Origin: Chromatiaceae bacterium
GTDB taxonomy: Bacteria; Pseudomonadota; Gammaproteobacteria; Chromatiales; Chromatiaceae
NCBI GenBank assembly: GCA_024235315.1
Contig: JACKMP010000003.1
Location: forward strand, 62,001 to 126,000
Direction of reading: 5' to 3'
Length of the DNA stretch: 64,000 nt
Shown: positions 32,649-40,560 of the stretch, one piece after another
Position numbering within the stretch: position 1 is the first letter of the stretch
Layout: the number at the start of each line of letters is the position of its first letter
Program-made: the position numbers and the translations under genes
The notes under the pieces: generated by a model
What the model saw: the letters and a program-made list of their open reading frames with translations, nothing else
The model's database searches: none
What the model was told of the DNA's origin: nothing

Positions 32649-33239
32649 ATGCCCAAGAAGAGCGAACGCACGCGCCAAAAGATCGTCGAGGCCGCCAACC
32701 GCCTGTTCTACCACAAGGGTTACAACCAGACCTCGTTCAGTGACGTCGTGGATGCCGCCGGCGTACCTCGCGGCAACATCTACTATTACTTCAAGACCAA
32801 GGACGAAATCCTCGAGGCGGCGATCAAACACCGCACCGAACGCATCACGCAGATGCTCGAAGGCTGGACCGGCAGTTACCGGACACCGATCGACCGCCTG
32901 CACCGCTTCATCGACATTCTCAGCAACAGCGCAGACGCGATCATGCGTTACGGTTGTCCGATGGGCACCCTGAATACCGAGCTTGGCAAGGATCAGGGCG
33001 CACTGCAGGAGCAGGCGGAAAATCTGTTCAAGGTATTTGAGAGCTGGCTGTCCGACCAGTTTGCGGAACTGGGTTATGCCGGGCGTGCCCACGAACTCGC
33101 AATGCGCCTGATGGCACAGGGCCAGGGAATCAGCGTCATGGCCCACGTCCACAACGACCCCGGATTTCTGCGCCGTGAAAAGGAACGGCTGACGCTGTGG
33201 CTCGACAAGCTCGCCGACGGGGACGATGATTGCGCCTGA
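32649..33239 (+). CDS. TetR family transcriptional regulator
   Basis: A 196-residue repressor-type protein. The N-terminal helix-turn-helix (about residues 7-52) reads TRQKIVEAANRLFYHKGYNQTSFSDVVDAAGVPRGNIYYYFKTKDEIL, a canonical TetR signature. The C-terminal ligand domain (60-190) resembles the TetR_C group with YGCPMGTLNTELGK, found in regulators that respond to small lipophilic or electrophilic compounds. It probably controls itself and the LysE-type exporter 77 bases downstream; ilvD on the other side is a less likely target. The ligand is unknown. Confidence 0.93.
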   Translation: MPKKSERTRQKIVEAANRLFYHKGYNQTSFSDVVDAAGVPRGNIYYYFKTKDEILEAAIKHRTERITQMLEGWTGSYRTPIDRLHRFIDILSNSADAIMRYGCPMGTLNTELGKDQGALQEQAENLFKVFESWLSDQFAELGYAGRAHELAMRLMAQGQGISVMAHVHNDPGFLRREKERLTLWLDKLADGDDDCA

Positions 33240-33316
33240 CCGGGCACCCCGCCGCAATTCAGTACCCAAATGACAACGCCGCCCCGGCAGGCAGTCACCG
33301 ACAGAGACAGACAACC

Positions 33317-33964
33317 GTGGACCAACTGCTTCCTCCCTGGTCACTGCTTGCCGCGTTCATCACGGCCAGCCTGTTGCTGGCGGTGACCCCCGGGCCTGGC
33401 GTCCTGTACATCGTCACCCGCAGCCTGGCCCAGGGCCGGCGCGCCGGTCTGGCCTCGGTCGCCGGTATCGCGCTGGGCAACCTGGGCAACGCGATCGGTG
33501 CGGCCTTCGGCCTGGCCGCGTTGTTCGCGGTATCTTCGGCCGCATTTACCGTGGTGAAATACGTCGGCGCCGCCTACCTGGTCTACCTCGGCATCAAGGT
33601 CCTGCGCACCCCGCCCGCGCCGAGGTCACCTGTTGCCGGAAAAGCCGGCAATTCGCCGCGGGTTTTCCGCGACGGCCTGGTGGTGGCGCTGCTCAACCCC
33701 AAGACCACGCTGTTTTTTGCCGCATTCCTGCCACAGTTCATGAGTGCCAACGCTGCACCGATCGTACAGGGGGTGACGCTGGGTCTACTGTTCGTTGCCA
33801 TCGCAGCGGTCACGGATTCGATCTACGCCATCGCCGCCGGCAGCATCGGCTCACAGCTGACCCGCGCCGCCCCCATGCGGTCGCTGGGGCGTTATATCAG
33901 TGGCACCACCTTCATCGGGCTCGGCGTGTTCGCCGCCCTGACCGACGCACGCCGTCCCGAGTAG
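33317..33964 (+). CDS. LysE/RhtB family exporter
   Basis: A 215-residue membrane protein with about six TM segments. The N-terminal AFITASLLLAVTPGPGVLYIVTRSLAQGRRAGLASVAGIALGN is the LysE/RhtB signature; later KYVGAAYLVYLGIKVLR, FRDGLVVALLNPKTTLFFAAFLPQF and GRYISGTTFIGLGVFAAL are conserved. The family exports amino acids such as homoserine, threonine or lysine. Start is GTG at 33317; longer in-frame starts would overlap the tetR stop with a non-hydrophobic, Pro/Gln-rich extension, so I reject them. It pairs with the upstream TetR gene. Confidence 0.9.
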   Translation: MDQLLPPWSLLAAFITASLLLAVTPGPGVLYIVTRSLAQGRRAGLASVAGIALGNLGNAIGAAFGLAALFAVSSAAFTVVKYVGAAYLVYLGIKVLRTPPAPRSPVAGKAGNSPRVFRDGLVVALLNPKTTLFFAAFLPQFMSANAAPIVQGVTLGLLFVAIAAVTDSIYAIAAGSIGSQLTRAAPMRSLGRYISGTTFIGLGVFAALTDARRPE

Positions 33965-34107
33965 ACCGCCTCAGGGTCCGTGCCCGCCAATGGCGGCGGA
34001 CCGATTCACCGGGCAATTCGCCGCCGCTTGGTGTACCGTCGAAGACCACGCAGCGCCAAGACCGCCGCCCGACCGTTCTGCGCCCCCTCCGCCTCCAGGG
34101 ATCCCCC

Positions 34108-34758
34108 ATGCCAACGCTGCGCCTGCGCTATCAGACCATCGAGTTCGGTGAACTCGATATCCATTTACGCATGCTGCGTGACAACCAGCAGTTCTCCGAT
34201 CCCGACGGAGTGGCCGAACGCCTCGGCATATCCTCGGCGGCCTGGCCGCTGTTCGGGATCGTCTGGGCATCCAGCGAGGTATTGGCGCACCTGATGTTCG
34301 AGTTCGAGATCGCAGGCAAGCGCATCCTCGAGGTCGGGTGCGGCATCGGGCTGGCGAGCCTGGTGCTCAACCACCGTCTGGCCGACATCACGGCCACCGA
34401 CCACCATCCCGCTGCAGCGGACTTTCTGCGCCGCAACGTCGCACTCAACGACGGCGACGACATCCCTTTCGTGCGAACCGGATGGGCCGATGAGGACAGC
34501 AGCCTGGGCCGGTTCGATCTGATAATCGGCAGTGATCTGCTGTATGAACGTGCGCACGTCGCCCTGCTGGCCGCGTTCATTCAGCGCCATGCACGGTCGC
34601 ACTGCGAGGTTGTTCTCGTCGACCCCGGTCGTGGCCATCACGCGCAGTTCAGCAAACGGATGATCGCCCTCGGTTACTCGCATTCACAGAGCAGACCGAG
34701 CGAACACGATTACCAGGGTGCGCCGTTCAAGGGCCAGGTTCTGCGCTACGCGCGATAG
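34108..34758 (+). CDS. class I SAM-dependent methyltransferase (protein-lysine/NNMT-like group)
   Basis: A 216-residue methyltransferase. The SAM motif ILEVGCGIGLASL lies near residues 73-85, the acidic strand-2 end is ITATDHHP, and FDLIIGSDLLYER is the DxxY-type motif 4. The preamble GIVWASSEVLAHLM resembles the WPASxxLA motif of the METTL21/Methyltransf_16 family, whose members methylate protein lysines or nicotinamide-like substrates. The bacterial substrate is unknown. It follows the exporter gene by 143 bases and converges with the transglutaminase-like gene. Confidence 0.84.
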   Translation: MPTLRLRYQTIEFGELDIHLRMLRDNQQFSDPDGVAERLGISSAAWPLFGIVWASSEVLAHLMFEFEIAGKRILEVGCGIGLASLVLNHRLADITATDHHPAAADFLRRNVALNDGDDIPFVRTGWADEDSSLGRFDLIIGSDLLYERAHVALLAAFIQRHARSHCEVVLVDPGRGHHAQFSKRMIALGYSHSQSRPSEHDYQGAPFKGQVLRYAR

Positions 34759-34768
34759 GCGGAACGCC

Positions 34769-35659
34769 CTATACCTGGGTACCCGGCGACGGCGCATCGT
34801 CGGCCAACTGCAAGATCTGTACGTCCACTTCCAGTGTCGGAATCCCCCCCTGTGGCCCGGTAAAGCTGCCGGCCACCGGGGGCACCGCCTCCGGGTGCCG
34901 ATGCACCGCGACCGTAATGTGGTCGGGACCGACGATACTCGCGGCGGTCGGATCGAAACCCTTCCATCCGGCACCCGGCAGATAGACCTCGGCCCATGCG
35001 TGCGACGAGGCACCACCACGCTCGGTACCCGGCCCGTGTGCATAGCCGCTGACGAAGCGGGCCGCGACACCCAGCCGGCGGCATGACTCGACGAACAGGG
35101 CCGCCATGTCACGACAGGAGCCGCGACCGCTGCGCAGCAGCTCAGAAGGCGCCAGCACCCCCGGTTGCTCCCTGACCTCGTACTGAAGTTCGCGGTTGAT
35201 ATGCTGATTGAGCCGATCGAGCACAGCATATGTCTCGCTGCGGCGGCCCGCCGCGCGGTAGGGCGCAAGCCAGGCGTCCAGTGCCGGATGGTCTGCGTAG
35301 ACCGTCTCGAGGAACGGCCGCAACGCAATGCTTTCTTCTGCCGAATACTCAAACGGAATATACAGTGCATGCGGCTCGACGACGAAGTTGAGCGGCATGG
35401 TCTCGTACAGCTCGACCTCCAGCCAGCTCTCGACCAGCAGTTCCGACGTGGTTGCGCCACCGAACATCGCAGTGGCCCGCACGTTTTCGTAGTAATCGCG
35501 CTGCCAGGTGAGTACCGCCGTGGGCTCGATGCGCAGCGAGGATGCCGCTATGCGTACGTCATGGCCTTCACGTGGACGCAGCAGCAGTGTGTGCGGACCC
35601 AGTCGCACCTGGGCACTGAAGCCATAGCGGGTGACATGACGGATCTCAATTCGTTTCAT
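34769..35659 (-). CDS. transglutaminase-like cysteine protease family protein
   Basis: A 296-residue cytoplasmic protein. The N-terminal bacterial transglutaminase-like domain (RIEIRHVTRYGFSAQVRLGPHTLLLRPREG) precedes a transglutaminase core with Cys in GRGSCRDMAALFVESCRRLG, His in SSHAWAEVYLPGAGWKGFDPT and the following Asp. Such proteins often sit beside alpha-E or circularly permuted ATP-grasp genes and modify or cleave peptides; those partners are not here. ATG at 35659 is chosen over a TTG six bases upstream. It is 102 bases downstream of an unknown gene on the same strand. Confidence 0.87.
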   Translation of the reverse strand: MKRIEIRHVTRYGFSAQVRLGPHTLLLRPREGHDVRIAASSLRIEPTAVLTWQRDYYENVRATAMFGGATTSELLVESWLEVELYETMPLNFVVEPHALYIPFEYSAEESIALRPFLETVYADHPALDAWLAPYRAAGRRSETYAVLDRLNQHINRELQYEVREQPGVLAPSELLRSGRGSCRDMAALFVESCRRLGVAARFVSGYAHGPGTERGGASSHAWAEVYLPGAGWKGFDPTAASIVGPDHITVAVHRHPEAVPPVAGSFTGPQGGIPTLEVDVQILQLADDAPSPGTQV

Positions 35660-35761
35660 CGGCAATCAGGTCCCGGCGGCGGACTGCCGCGCCCGGTCAA
35701 TGTCCTCCAATTCGCTGCGCGATTCCACTGCCGCACGTCGGGACCCACGCATTGACTGCAC

Positions 35762-36484
35762 TCAGCCTGGCCACGTCGCCAGCTGCCGGTAACCGCCATC
35801 GCGCATGGCACATGCCTGTTCAAGCAGTTCCCGCCAATCGCCGCTGATCGCCATGAGCGCTGCTTCGGGGGCACCCACGGCGCCAGCATCAAGCAGGCGC
35901 AGCGAGGCGCACAGGCGTTCACGCTGCGCAACGATGGAAAGTGCCTGCACCTCACCTGATCGCCGACGCTGCCGCTGCAACAACTGCAACAACCGCTTCG
36001 CCCGCTCGATCTGATCGCGCAGCGGCAGCGAAAGGTCGAACCCCATCGCGACGTGCGCCGCATCACCGCCCAGCCAGCCCACGTCGTCCGGGCCGAGGAT
36101 CGGGGCCTCGAGCTCGACCTTGCGCCAGGTGAGCCGCCCCTCCCCGACCGGGTCATCGTCGGCCGGGGACGGCGGGAACTTGTAGAACCCCCAACGCGCA
36201 CCCAGCGCGCACTCGATCAGCACCTTGTCCCGGTCAACCCGGCAATCGCCCTCGGGGCAGTCGACGGCATTCACCCAGGCCCGCGAGTCGAGTTTCCAGG
36301 CACAGAAATCACGATTGGGTGGTGCGCCGTATTCAGCTTCGAGTTCCCGCCAGACGGCATCGAAGACCGACCACTCCGCCTGGTAGATAGGGTTGCGACG
36401 CAGGAATTCCCACGCCCATTGCGCCGCAGACAGATGCTGGGTGAATGCGTAGTCCTGCGGATCATTCCAACGGCGAAGTTCCAT
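35762..36484 (-). CDS. conserved hypothetical protein (DUF6499/DUF2285-like N-terminus)
   Basis: A 240-residue soluble protein. The N-terminus MELRRWNDPQDYAFTQHLSAAQWAWEFLRRNPIYQAEW resembles the short domain found at the start of DUF2285/DUF6499 transcriptional-regulator-like proteins (the WAWEFLRRNP motif). The middle is acidic with WGFYKFPPSPADDDP, and the C-terminal third is helical with QIERAKRLLQLLQRQRRR and a basic patch. ATG at 36484 starts the conserved block, and 59 bases separate it from the divergent argE. There is no signal peptide or membrane segment. Function unknown; a DNA-binding or regulatory role is only a guess. Confidence 0.75.
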   Translation of the reverse strand: MELRRWNDPQDYAFTQHLSAAQWAWEFLRRNPIYQAEWSVFDAVWRELEAEYGAPPNRDFCAWKLDSRAWVNAVDCPEGDCRVDRDKVLIECALGARWGFYKFPPSPADDDPVGEGRLTWRKVELEAPILGPDDVGWLGGDAAHVAMGFDLSLPLRDQIERAKRLLQLLQRQRRRSGEVQALSIVAQRERLCASLRLLDAGAVGAPEAALMAISGDWRELLEQACAMRDGGYRQLATWPG

Positions 36485-36543
36485 GTGCGGATGGTACCGC
36501 AGGCCCACTGGACGCCTGCACACAGTTGGTTCACGCTTGGCGT

Positions 36544-37695
36544 ATGCGACAGCACCCCACTCTGATCGAAATGATGCGCCATCTGATCGGCTCGCCGTCA
36601 GTCAGCAGCGTCAGCCCGGAATGGGACAAGTCCAACGCCCAGGTCATCGACCACCTCGCCGGGTGGTGCGAGTCGCTTGGGTTACGCGTCGAACATCTGC
36701 CGATCGCCGGCCATCCGGGGAAGTTCAACCTGGTCGCCAGTGCCGGCACCGGCCCCGAAGGCCTGGTTCTGTCGGGTCATACCGACACCGTGCCTTACGA
36801 CGAGGCGCGCTGGAGCAGCGATCCCTTCCGCCTCACCGAACGCGAAGACCGATGGTATGGCCTGGGCACCTGCGACATGAAGGGCTTTTTCGCGGTCGCG
36901 CTCGAAGCGATCAGTGACCTCGACCTGTCGAGTCTCAAACATCCGCTGATCCTGGTGGCCACCGCCGACGAGGAAAGCAGCATGTGCGGTGCCAAAGCAC
37001 TGGTCGACACCCATCGCAGACTGGGGCGGCATGCGGTGATCGGCGAACCGACAGGGATGCGGCCGGTCCGCCTGCACAAAGGCATCGGCATGGAGGCGAT
37101 ACGCCTTACCGGACGTTCCGGTCATTCCAGCGACCCGGCACTCGGTGTCAATGCGCTCGACGGAATGTACCTGGTGATGGCGGAGTTGATCGACTGGCGC
37201 AGCGAACTGCAGCAGCGTTACCGCAACCCGCTGTTCGCCGTCGACGTGCCGACCATCAACCTCGGACACATCCACGGTGGCGACAACCCCAACCGCATTT
37301 GTGCGCATTGCGAGCTGCATTTCGACATCCGTCCGCTACCCGGCATGGACCTCGCCGAACTGCGTGGCGAGATCGACCGTCGCATCGGCGCGCGCCTGCA
37401 GGATAGTGGGCTGCGCTTCGAACGCGTCTCGCTGTTTGAAGGTATCCCGGCAATGGAGACACCGGCACAGTCACCGATCATACAGGCAGCAGAGTCCCTG
37501 ACCGGATACGCAGCAGGAGCGGTCGCGTTTGGCACCGAGGGGCCGTACCTGAATGCACTCGGCATGCAGACGGTCATCATGGGGCCGGGCAGTATCGAAC
37601 AGGCGCATCAGCCCGACGAGTTCCTCGCACTGGAGCAGATCGAACCGGCGAAACGTATCCTGCGCGGATTGATCAGGCGTTTTTGCATGACCTGA
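36544..37695 (+). CDS. argE: acetylornithine deacetylase
   Basis: Zinc/cobalt M20-family amidohydrolase that removes the acetyl group from N-acetylornithine. It has 383 residues. Metal ligands and catalytic residues are H79 and D81 (LSGHTDTVPYD), D111 (GLGTCDMKGFFA), E143-E144 (TADEESSM) and later GEPTGMRPV. The fit to ArgE is good in length and in IGSPSVSS near the start. ATG at 36544 lacks a clear ribosome site, so a start at 36571 (MMRHLIGSPS) is possible. It is followed 56 bases later by argA. Presence of ArgE with ArgA indicates the linear rather than cyclic arginine route. Confidence 0.9.
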   Translation: MRQHPTLIEMMRHLIGSPSVSSVSPEWDKSNAQVIDHLAGWCESLGLRVEHLPIAGHPGKFNLVASAGTGPEGLVLSGHTDTVPYDEARWSSDPFRLTEREDRWYGLGTCDMKGFFAVALEAISDLDLSSLKHPLILVATADEESSMCGAKALVDTHRRLGRHAVIGEPTGMRPVRLHKGIGMEAIRLTGRSGHSSDPALGVNALDGMYLVMAELIDWRSELQQRYRNPLFAVDVPTINLGHIHGGDNPNRICAHCELHFDIRPLPGMDLAELRGEIDRRIGARLQDSGLRFERVSLFEGIPAMETPAQSPIIQAAESLTGYAAGAVAFGTEGPYLNALGMQTVIMGPGSIEQAHQPDEFLALEQIEPAKRILRGLIRRFCMT

Positions 37696-37751
37696 TCGCT
37701 ACGACAGGCCACAATAAAAAACAATCGACAGTCACAGACGACGGCACGCCA

Positions 37752-39074
37752 GTGAGCAGGCACAACAAAGACCAAGCAGATTTCGTCGACTGGTTTCGCC
37801 AGTCCTCACCCTATATCCACTCGCATCGCGGCAAGGTGTTCGTGCTGTCGTTCGGCGGTGAGGCGATTGCCGACGACAGCTTCGCCAACCTGGTCCACGA
37901 CATCGCGCTGCTCAACGGCCTCGGGATACGCCTGGTGCTGGTGCCGGGCGCGCGGCCGCAAATCGAGCAGCAGTTGGCCGATCGCGGTGCCGACATGCAG
38001 GTCGTCAATGGCCTGCGCGTCACCGATGACGACGGCCTGGCCTGCGTCAAGGAGGCCAACGGCATGGTGCGGGTCGAGATCGAGGCGCTGCTGTCGATGG
38101 GGCTGGCAAATTCGCCGATGGCGGGCGTCAGGATTCGCGTCGTCTCCGGCAACTTCGTCACCGCCAAGCCGCTGGGCGTGATCGACGGTGTCGACTACCG
38201 CCACACCGGCGAGGTGAGGCGGGTCGACGCGGAAGCGCTGCGCAGCCAGCTCGACAGCGGCAGCATCGCCCTGGTACCGGCGCTCGGCTACTCGCCGACC
38301 GGTGAGGTGTTCAACCTCAGCGCTGCCGACGTCGCCGGCGCGGTGGCCGCCGCCCTGCGCGCCGACAAGCTGATCTTTCTGACCGAGAACAAAGCCGCAG
38401 ACGCACGCGGCCGGGTGATCAGCAGCATGGTGCCGCGCGAGGTCGATCAACTGCTGGCGAGGCGCAAGCGCCTGCCCGAAGACCAGGCGCGGGTGCTGCA
38501 CAATGCGGCCGTGGCGTGCCGGGCGGGCGTCAACCGGGTGCACATCCTCGACCGTCACCGCGACGGAATCCTGCTGTCGGAGCTGTTCACCCGTGACGGT
38601 GCCGGTACGCTGATCACCGCAGAACCCTACGAGCTGACACGCACCGCACGCATCGACGACGTTGGCGGCATCCTTGAGCTGATCGCACCGATGGAGGCCT
38701 CGGGCATACTGGTGAAGCGGTCGCGTGAGCTGCTCGAGCAGGAGATCGACCAGTTCACCGTGGTCGAGCGTGACGGCACCGTGATCGCCTGTGCAGCGCT
38801 TTACCCGTTTCCCGAAGAGGGTCTCGCGGAGCTGGCGTGCGTTGCGGTGCACACAGACTATCGTGGCGCCCGGCGCGGTGACGAACTGCTCGGGCACGTC
38901 GAAGACAAGGCGCGCGCCATGCACATCGGTGGTCTGTTCGTGCTGTCGACGCGCACCACGCACTGGTTTCGCGAGCGTGGATTCCAGAACGCCTCGGTGG
39001 ACAGGCTGCCCAAACGCCGGCGCGACCTCTACAACTGGCGGCGTGGCTCCAAGGTGTTCATAAAACCGTTGTAA
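37752..39074 (+). CDS. argA: amino-acid N-acetyltransferase (N-acetylglutamate synthase)
   Basis: First enzyme of arginine synthesis, acetylating glutamate with acetyl-CoA; usually feedback-inhibited by arginine. The 440 residues have the ArgA two-domain build: an amino-acid-kinase-like domain (about 20-290) with FVLSFGGEAIADDSF and LVLVPGARPQIEQQL, the arginine-site region VDYRHTGEVRRVD, and a C-terminal GNAT domain (about 300-440) with ACVAVHTDYRGARRGDELL and FRERGFQNASVDRLP. Start is GTG at 37752, giving the family-like VSRHNKDQADFVDWFRQSSPYIHSHRGK. It sits downstream of argE in an argE-argA unit. Confidence 0.93.
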   Translation: MSRHNKDQADFVDWFRQSSPYIHSHRGKVFVLSFGGEAIADDSFANLVHDIALLNGLGIRLVLVPGARPQIEQQLADRGADMQVVNGLRVTDDDGLACVKEANGMVRVEIEALLSMGLANSPMAGVRIRVVSGNFVTAKPLGVIDGVDYRHTGEVRRVDAEALRSQLDSGSIALVPALGYSPTGEVFNLSAADVAGAVAAALRADKLIFLTENKAADARGRVISSMVPREVDQLLARRKRLPEDQARVLHNAAVACRAGVNRVHILDRHRDGILLSELFTRDGAGTLITAEPYELTRTARIDDVGGILELIAPMEASGILVKRSRELLEQEIDQFTVVERDGTVIACAALYPFPEEGLAELACVAVHTDYRGARRGDELLGHVEDKARAMHIGGLFVLSTRTTHWFRERGFQNASVDRLPKRRRDLYNWRRGSKVFIKPL

Positions 39075-39235
39075 TCGCGCTGTATGCTCGTCGTGATCCG
39101 AGCATTCACGCCCAATGCTGGCGCATTGAACCGGCTTTTGCACCGTTGCAATGCGGAAAACCACGGCGAATGCGGGCGATCGGCAGGGTACGAAACTTGC
39201 TTCGGGTCGGTGACCGTCACCTGGAGGGAACCGCG

Positions 39236-39382
39236 ATGCCACATCGCAAGCATCCGTTGAAAACCATGCCCGCCCACCCGCGCGATCATCACCGCCAGAT
39301 GCTGCTCGCGGTTCTGTACCTGTGTGCCGTGGTGCTGATCATCAACGCGTGGCTGGTCAGTCAGCAGCTGATCGCCTTCTGA
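39236..39382 (+). CDS. small single-TM membrane protein, 48 residues
   Basis: A short reading frame with a strong ribosome site (GGAGGG, eight bases before ATG 39236). It encodes a basic, His-rich N-terminus (MPHRKHPLKTMPAHPRDHHR) and one hydrophobic helix (MLLAVLYLCAVVLIINAWLV), ending SQQLIAF. This is typical of small inner-membrane proteins with the N-terminus inside. It lies 161 bases after argA and ends 10 bases from the convergent LysR gene. No homologue is recognised. The His-rich tail might bind metal, but nothing here proves expression beyond the ribosome site. Confidence 0.6.
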   Translation: MPHRKHPLKTMPAHPRDHHRQMLLAVLYLCAVVLIINAWLVSQQLIAF

Positions 39383-39392
39383 CCGGCGGTCT

Positions 39393-40298
39393 TCACCCCG
39401 GTACAAGTTCGCGGATCAATTTGGCAAACGCCTCGGCGACCGGGTTGTCGAGGTTGGTACGCGTGCGCGCTATCCACAAGGTACGCCTGATCCGCAGACC
39501 TTCGATACGGATAAGGTGCAGCACACCGGCATCGATCGCGCCCTGCACCGCAAAAAGCGGCAGAAAACTCACGTGGCGGCCGCGTTCCAGCATCTCGACG
39601 ATGGTGTCGGTCGAGCCCACCTCCATCGCGATCGGAATCTCCTTTATCCCGATATCCGCCAACGCACGATCGAGAGTGATGCGCATCGATGACTCGCCTT
39701 CACGCAACACGTAGGTCAGGCGCGGTATTTCGGCCACCGCCAACATCTCCTGGCTACCGAGCGGATGACGCGGGGAACACACCAGTACCAGTTCGTCGTC
39801 GAGCCATTTCTGTACCAGTACATCCGGGTGCTCTGGCTGGATCTCGGTAAGCGCCAGATCGGCCAGGCCGGTGGCAAGACGGGTGTGGATGCTGCGGCTG
39901 TATCCCACCCGGGTGTCAATGCGGTAGTCAGGGAAGGCATCGGCGAACGCCAGCAGCAGATCGGGGAGCAGGTGCTCGCCGATCGACTGGGTAACCGCCA
40001 GACGCAACCGGTTGCGCCCGGCCTTCAGCTGATTCAAGTCACTCAGCAGCTCCACCTGGTGATCCATGACCAGACGCGCAAAGGCGTAGACGCGCTCTCC
40101 CGCGGTGGTCAGGCGCAAGCGCCCCGCTTCGCGCATCATCAGCTCGATATTGAAACAGCGCTCGAGGGCTCGCAGACGCTTGGTCACCGCAGGCTGGCCG
40201 ACGTTCAGCGCGCGCCCGGCCTCGGCAACGCCGCCGCGTTCCACGATCTCCCGCAGAGTCGCCAGCGCCTTCAGGTCGGGAAGCCTTTTATATTCCAT
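39393..40298 (-). CDS. LysR family transcriptional regulator
   Basis: A 301-residue LysR regulator. The N-terminal winged helix-turn-helix (about 6-65) has LKALATLREIVERGGVAEAGRALNVGQPAVTKRLRALERCFNIELMMREAGRLRLTTAGE, and the C-terminal effector domain (about 93-295) has the two-lobed periplasmic-binding-like fold. The ATG 40298 overlaps a TTCC-N5-GGAA dyad, so it probably regulates itself and the divergent SLC13 transporter starting at 40561. The effector is unknown; the transporter context suggests an anion or organic acid. Confidence 0.92.
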   Translation of the reverse strand: MEYKRLPDLKALATLREIVERGGVAEAGRALNVGQPAVTKRLRALERCFNIELMMREAGRLRLTTAGERVYAFARLVMDHQVELLSDLNQLKAGRNRLRLAVTQSIGEHLLPDLLLAFADAFPDYRIDTRVGYSRSIHTRLATGLADLALTEIQPEHPDVLVQKWLDDELVLVCSPRHPLGSQEMLAVAEIPRLTYVLREGESSMRITLDRALADIGIKEIPIAMEVGSTDTIVEMLERGRHVSFLPLFAVQGAIDAGVLHLIRIEGLRIRRTLWIARTRTNLDNPVAEAFAKLIRELVPG

Positions 40299-40306
40299 AT
40301 CGGAAT
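40292..40306. promoter_or_regulatory. LysR-type dyad 1 (TTCC-N5-GGAA)
   Basis: ATTCCATATCGGAAT is a perfect inverted repeat of five bases on each side and satisfies the T-N11-A rule of LysR boxes. It covers the start codon of the LysR gene, a position suited to autorepression. Confidence 0.55.
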
Positions 40307-40424
40307 GTTAGCTTTTTTGGATTCATTAGCAATGGACCGCCAAATACCCCACAATATGGAGCGTTTACGCGTTGCTGATGGTCATCAACCGCTGTCCCAG
40401 CGGCTCACAACGGCCGGCACCGAT

Positions 40425-40437
40425 TTCCAATACGGAA
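40425..40437. promoter_or_regulatory. LysR-type dyad 2 (TTCC-N5-GGAA)
   Basis: TTCCAATACGGAA repeats the design of the first dyad (same arms, similar AT-rich core) 132 bases away and 124 bases before the SLC13 transporter start, consistent with an activation site for that gene. Confidence 0.5.
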
Positions 40438-40560
40438 TCTTGACCGCCACTCCGGGCACTGCATGGGCTCTGCTCGGCGGCAGGCTTCATACGAGTGCCG
40501 GGCGAGGCATTGGCATGCGTTTGGGACGATCGACAAAGAGATAGTACGAGAGGTAATGGC

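Noticed and set aside
33230..33316. An upstream TTG start for the LysE-type exporter that would overlap tetR.
   Set aside because: It adds a polar Pro/Gln extension unlike the family, whose membrane helix begins just after GTG 33317.
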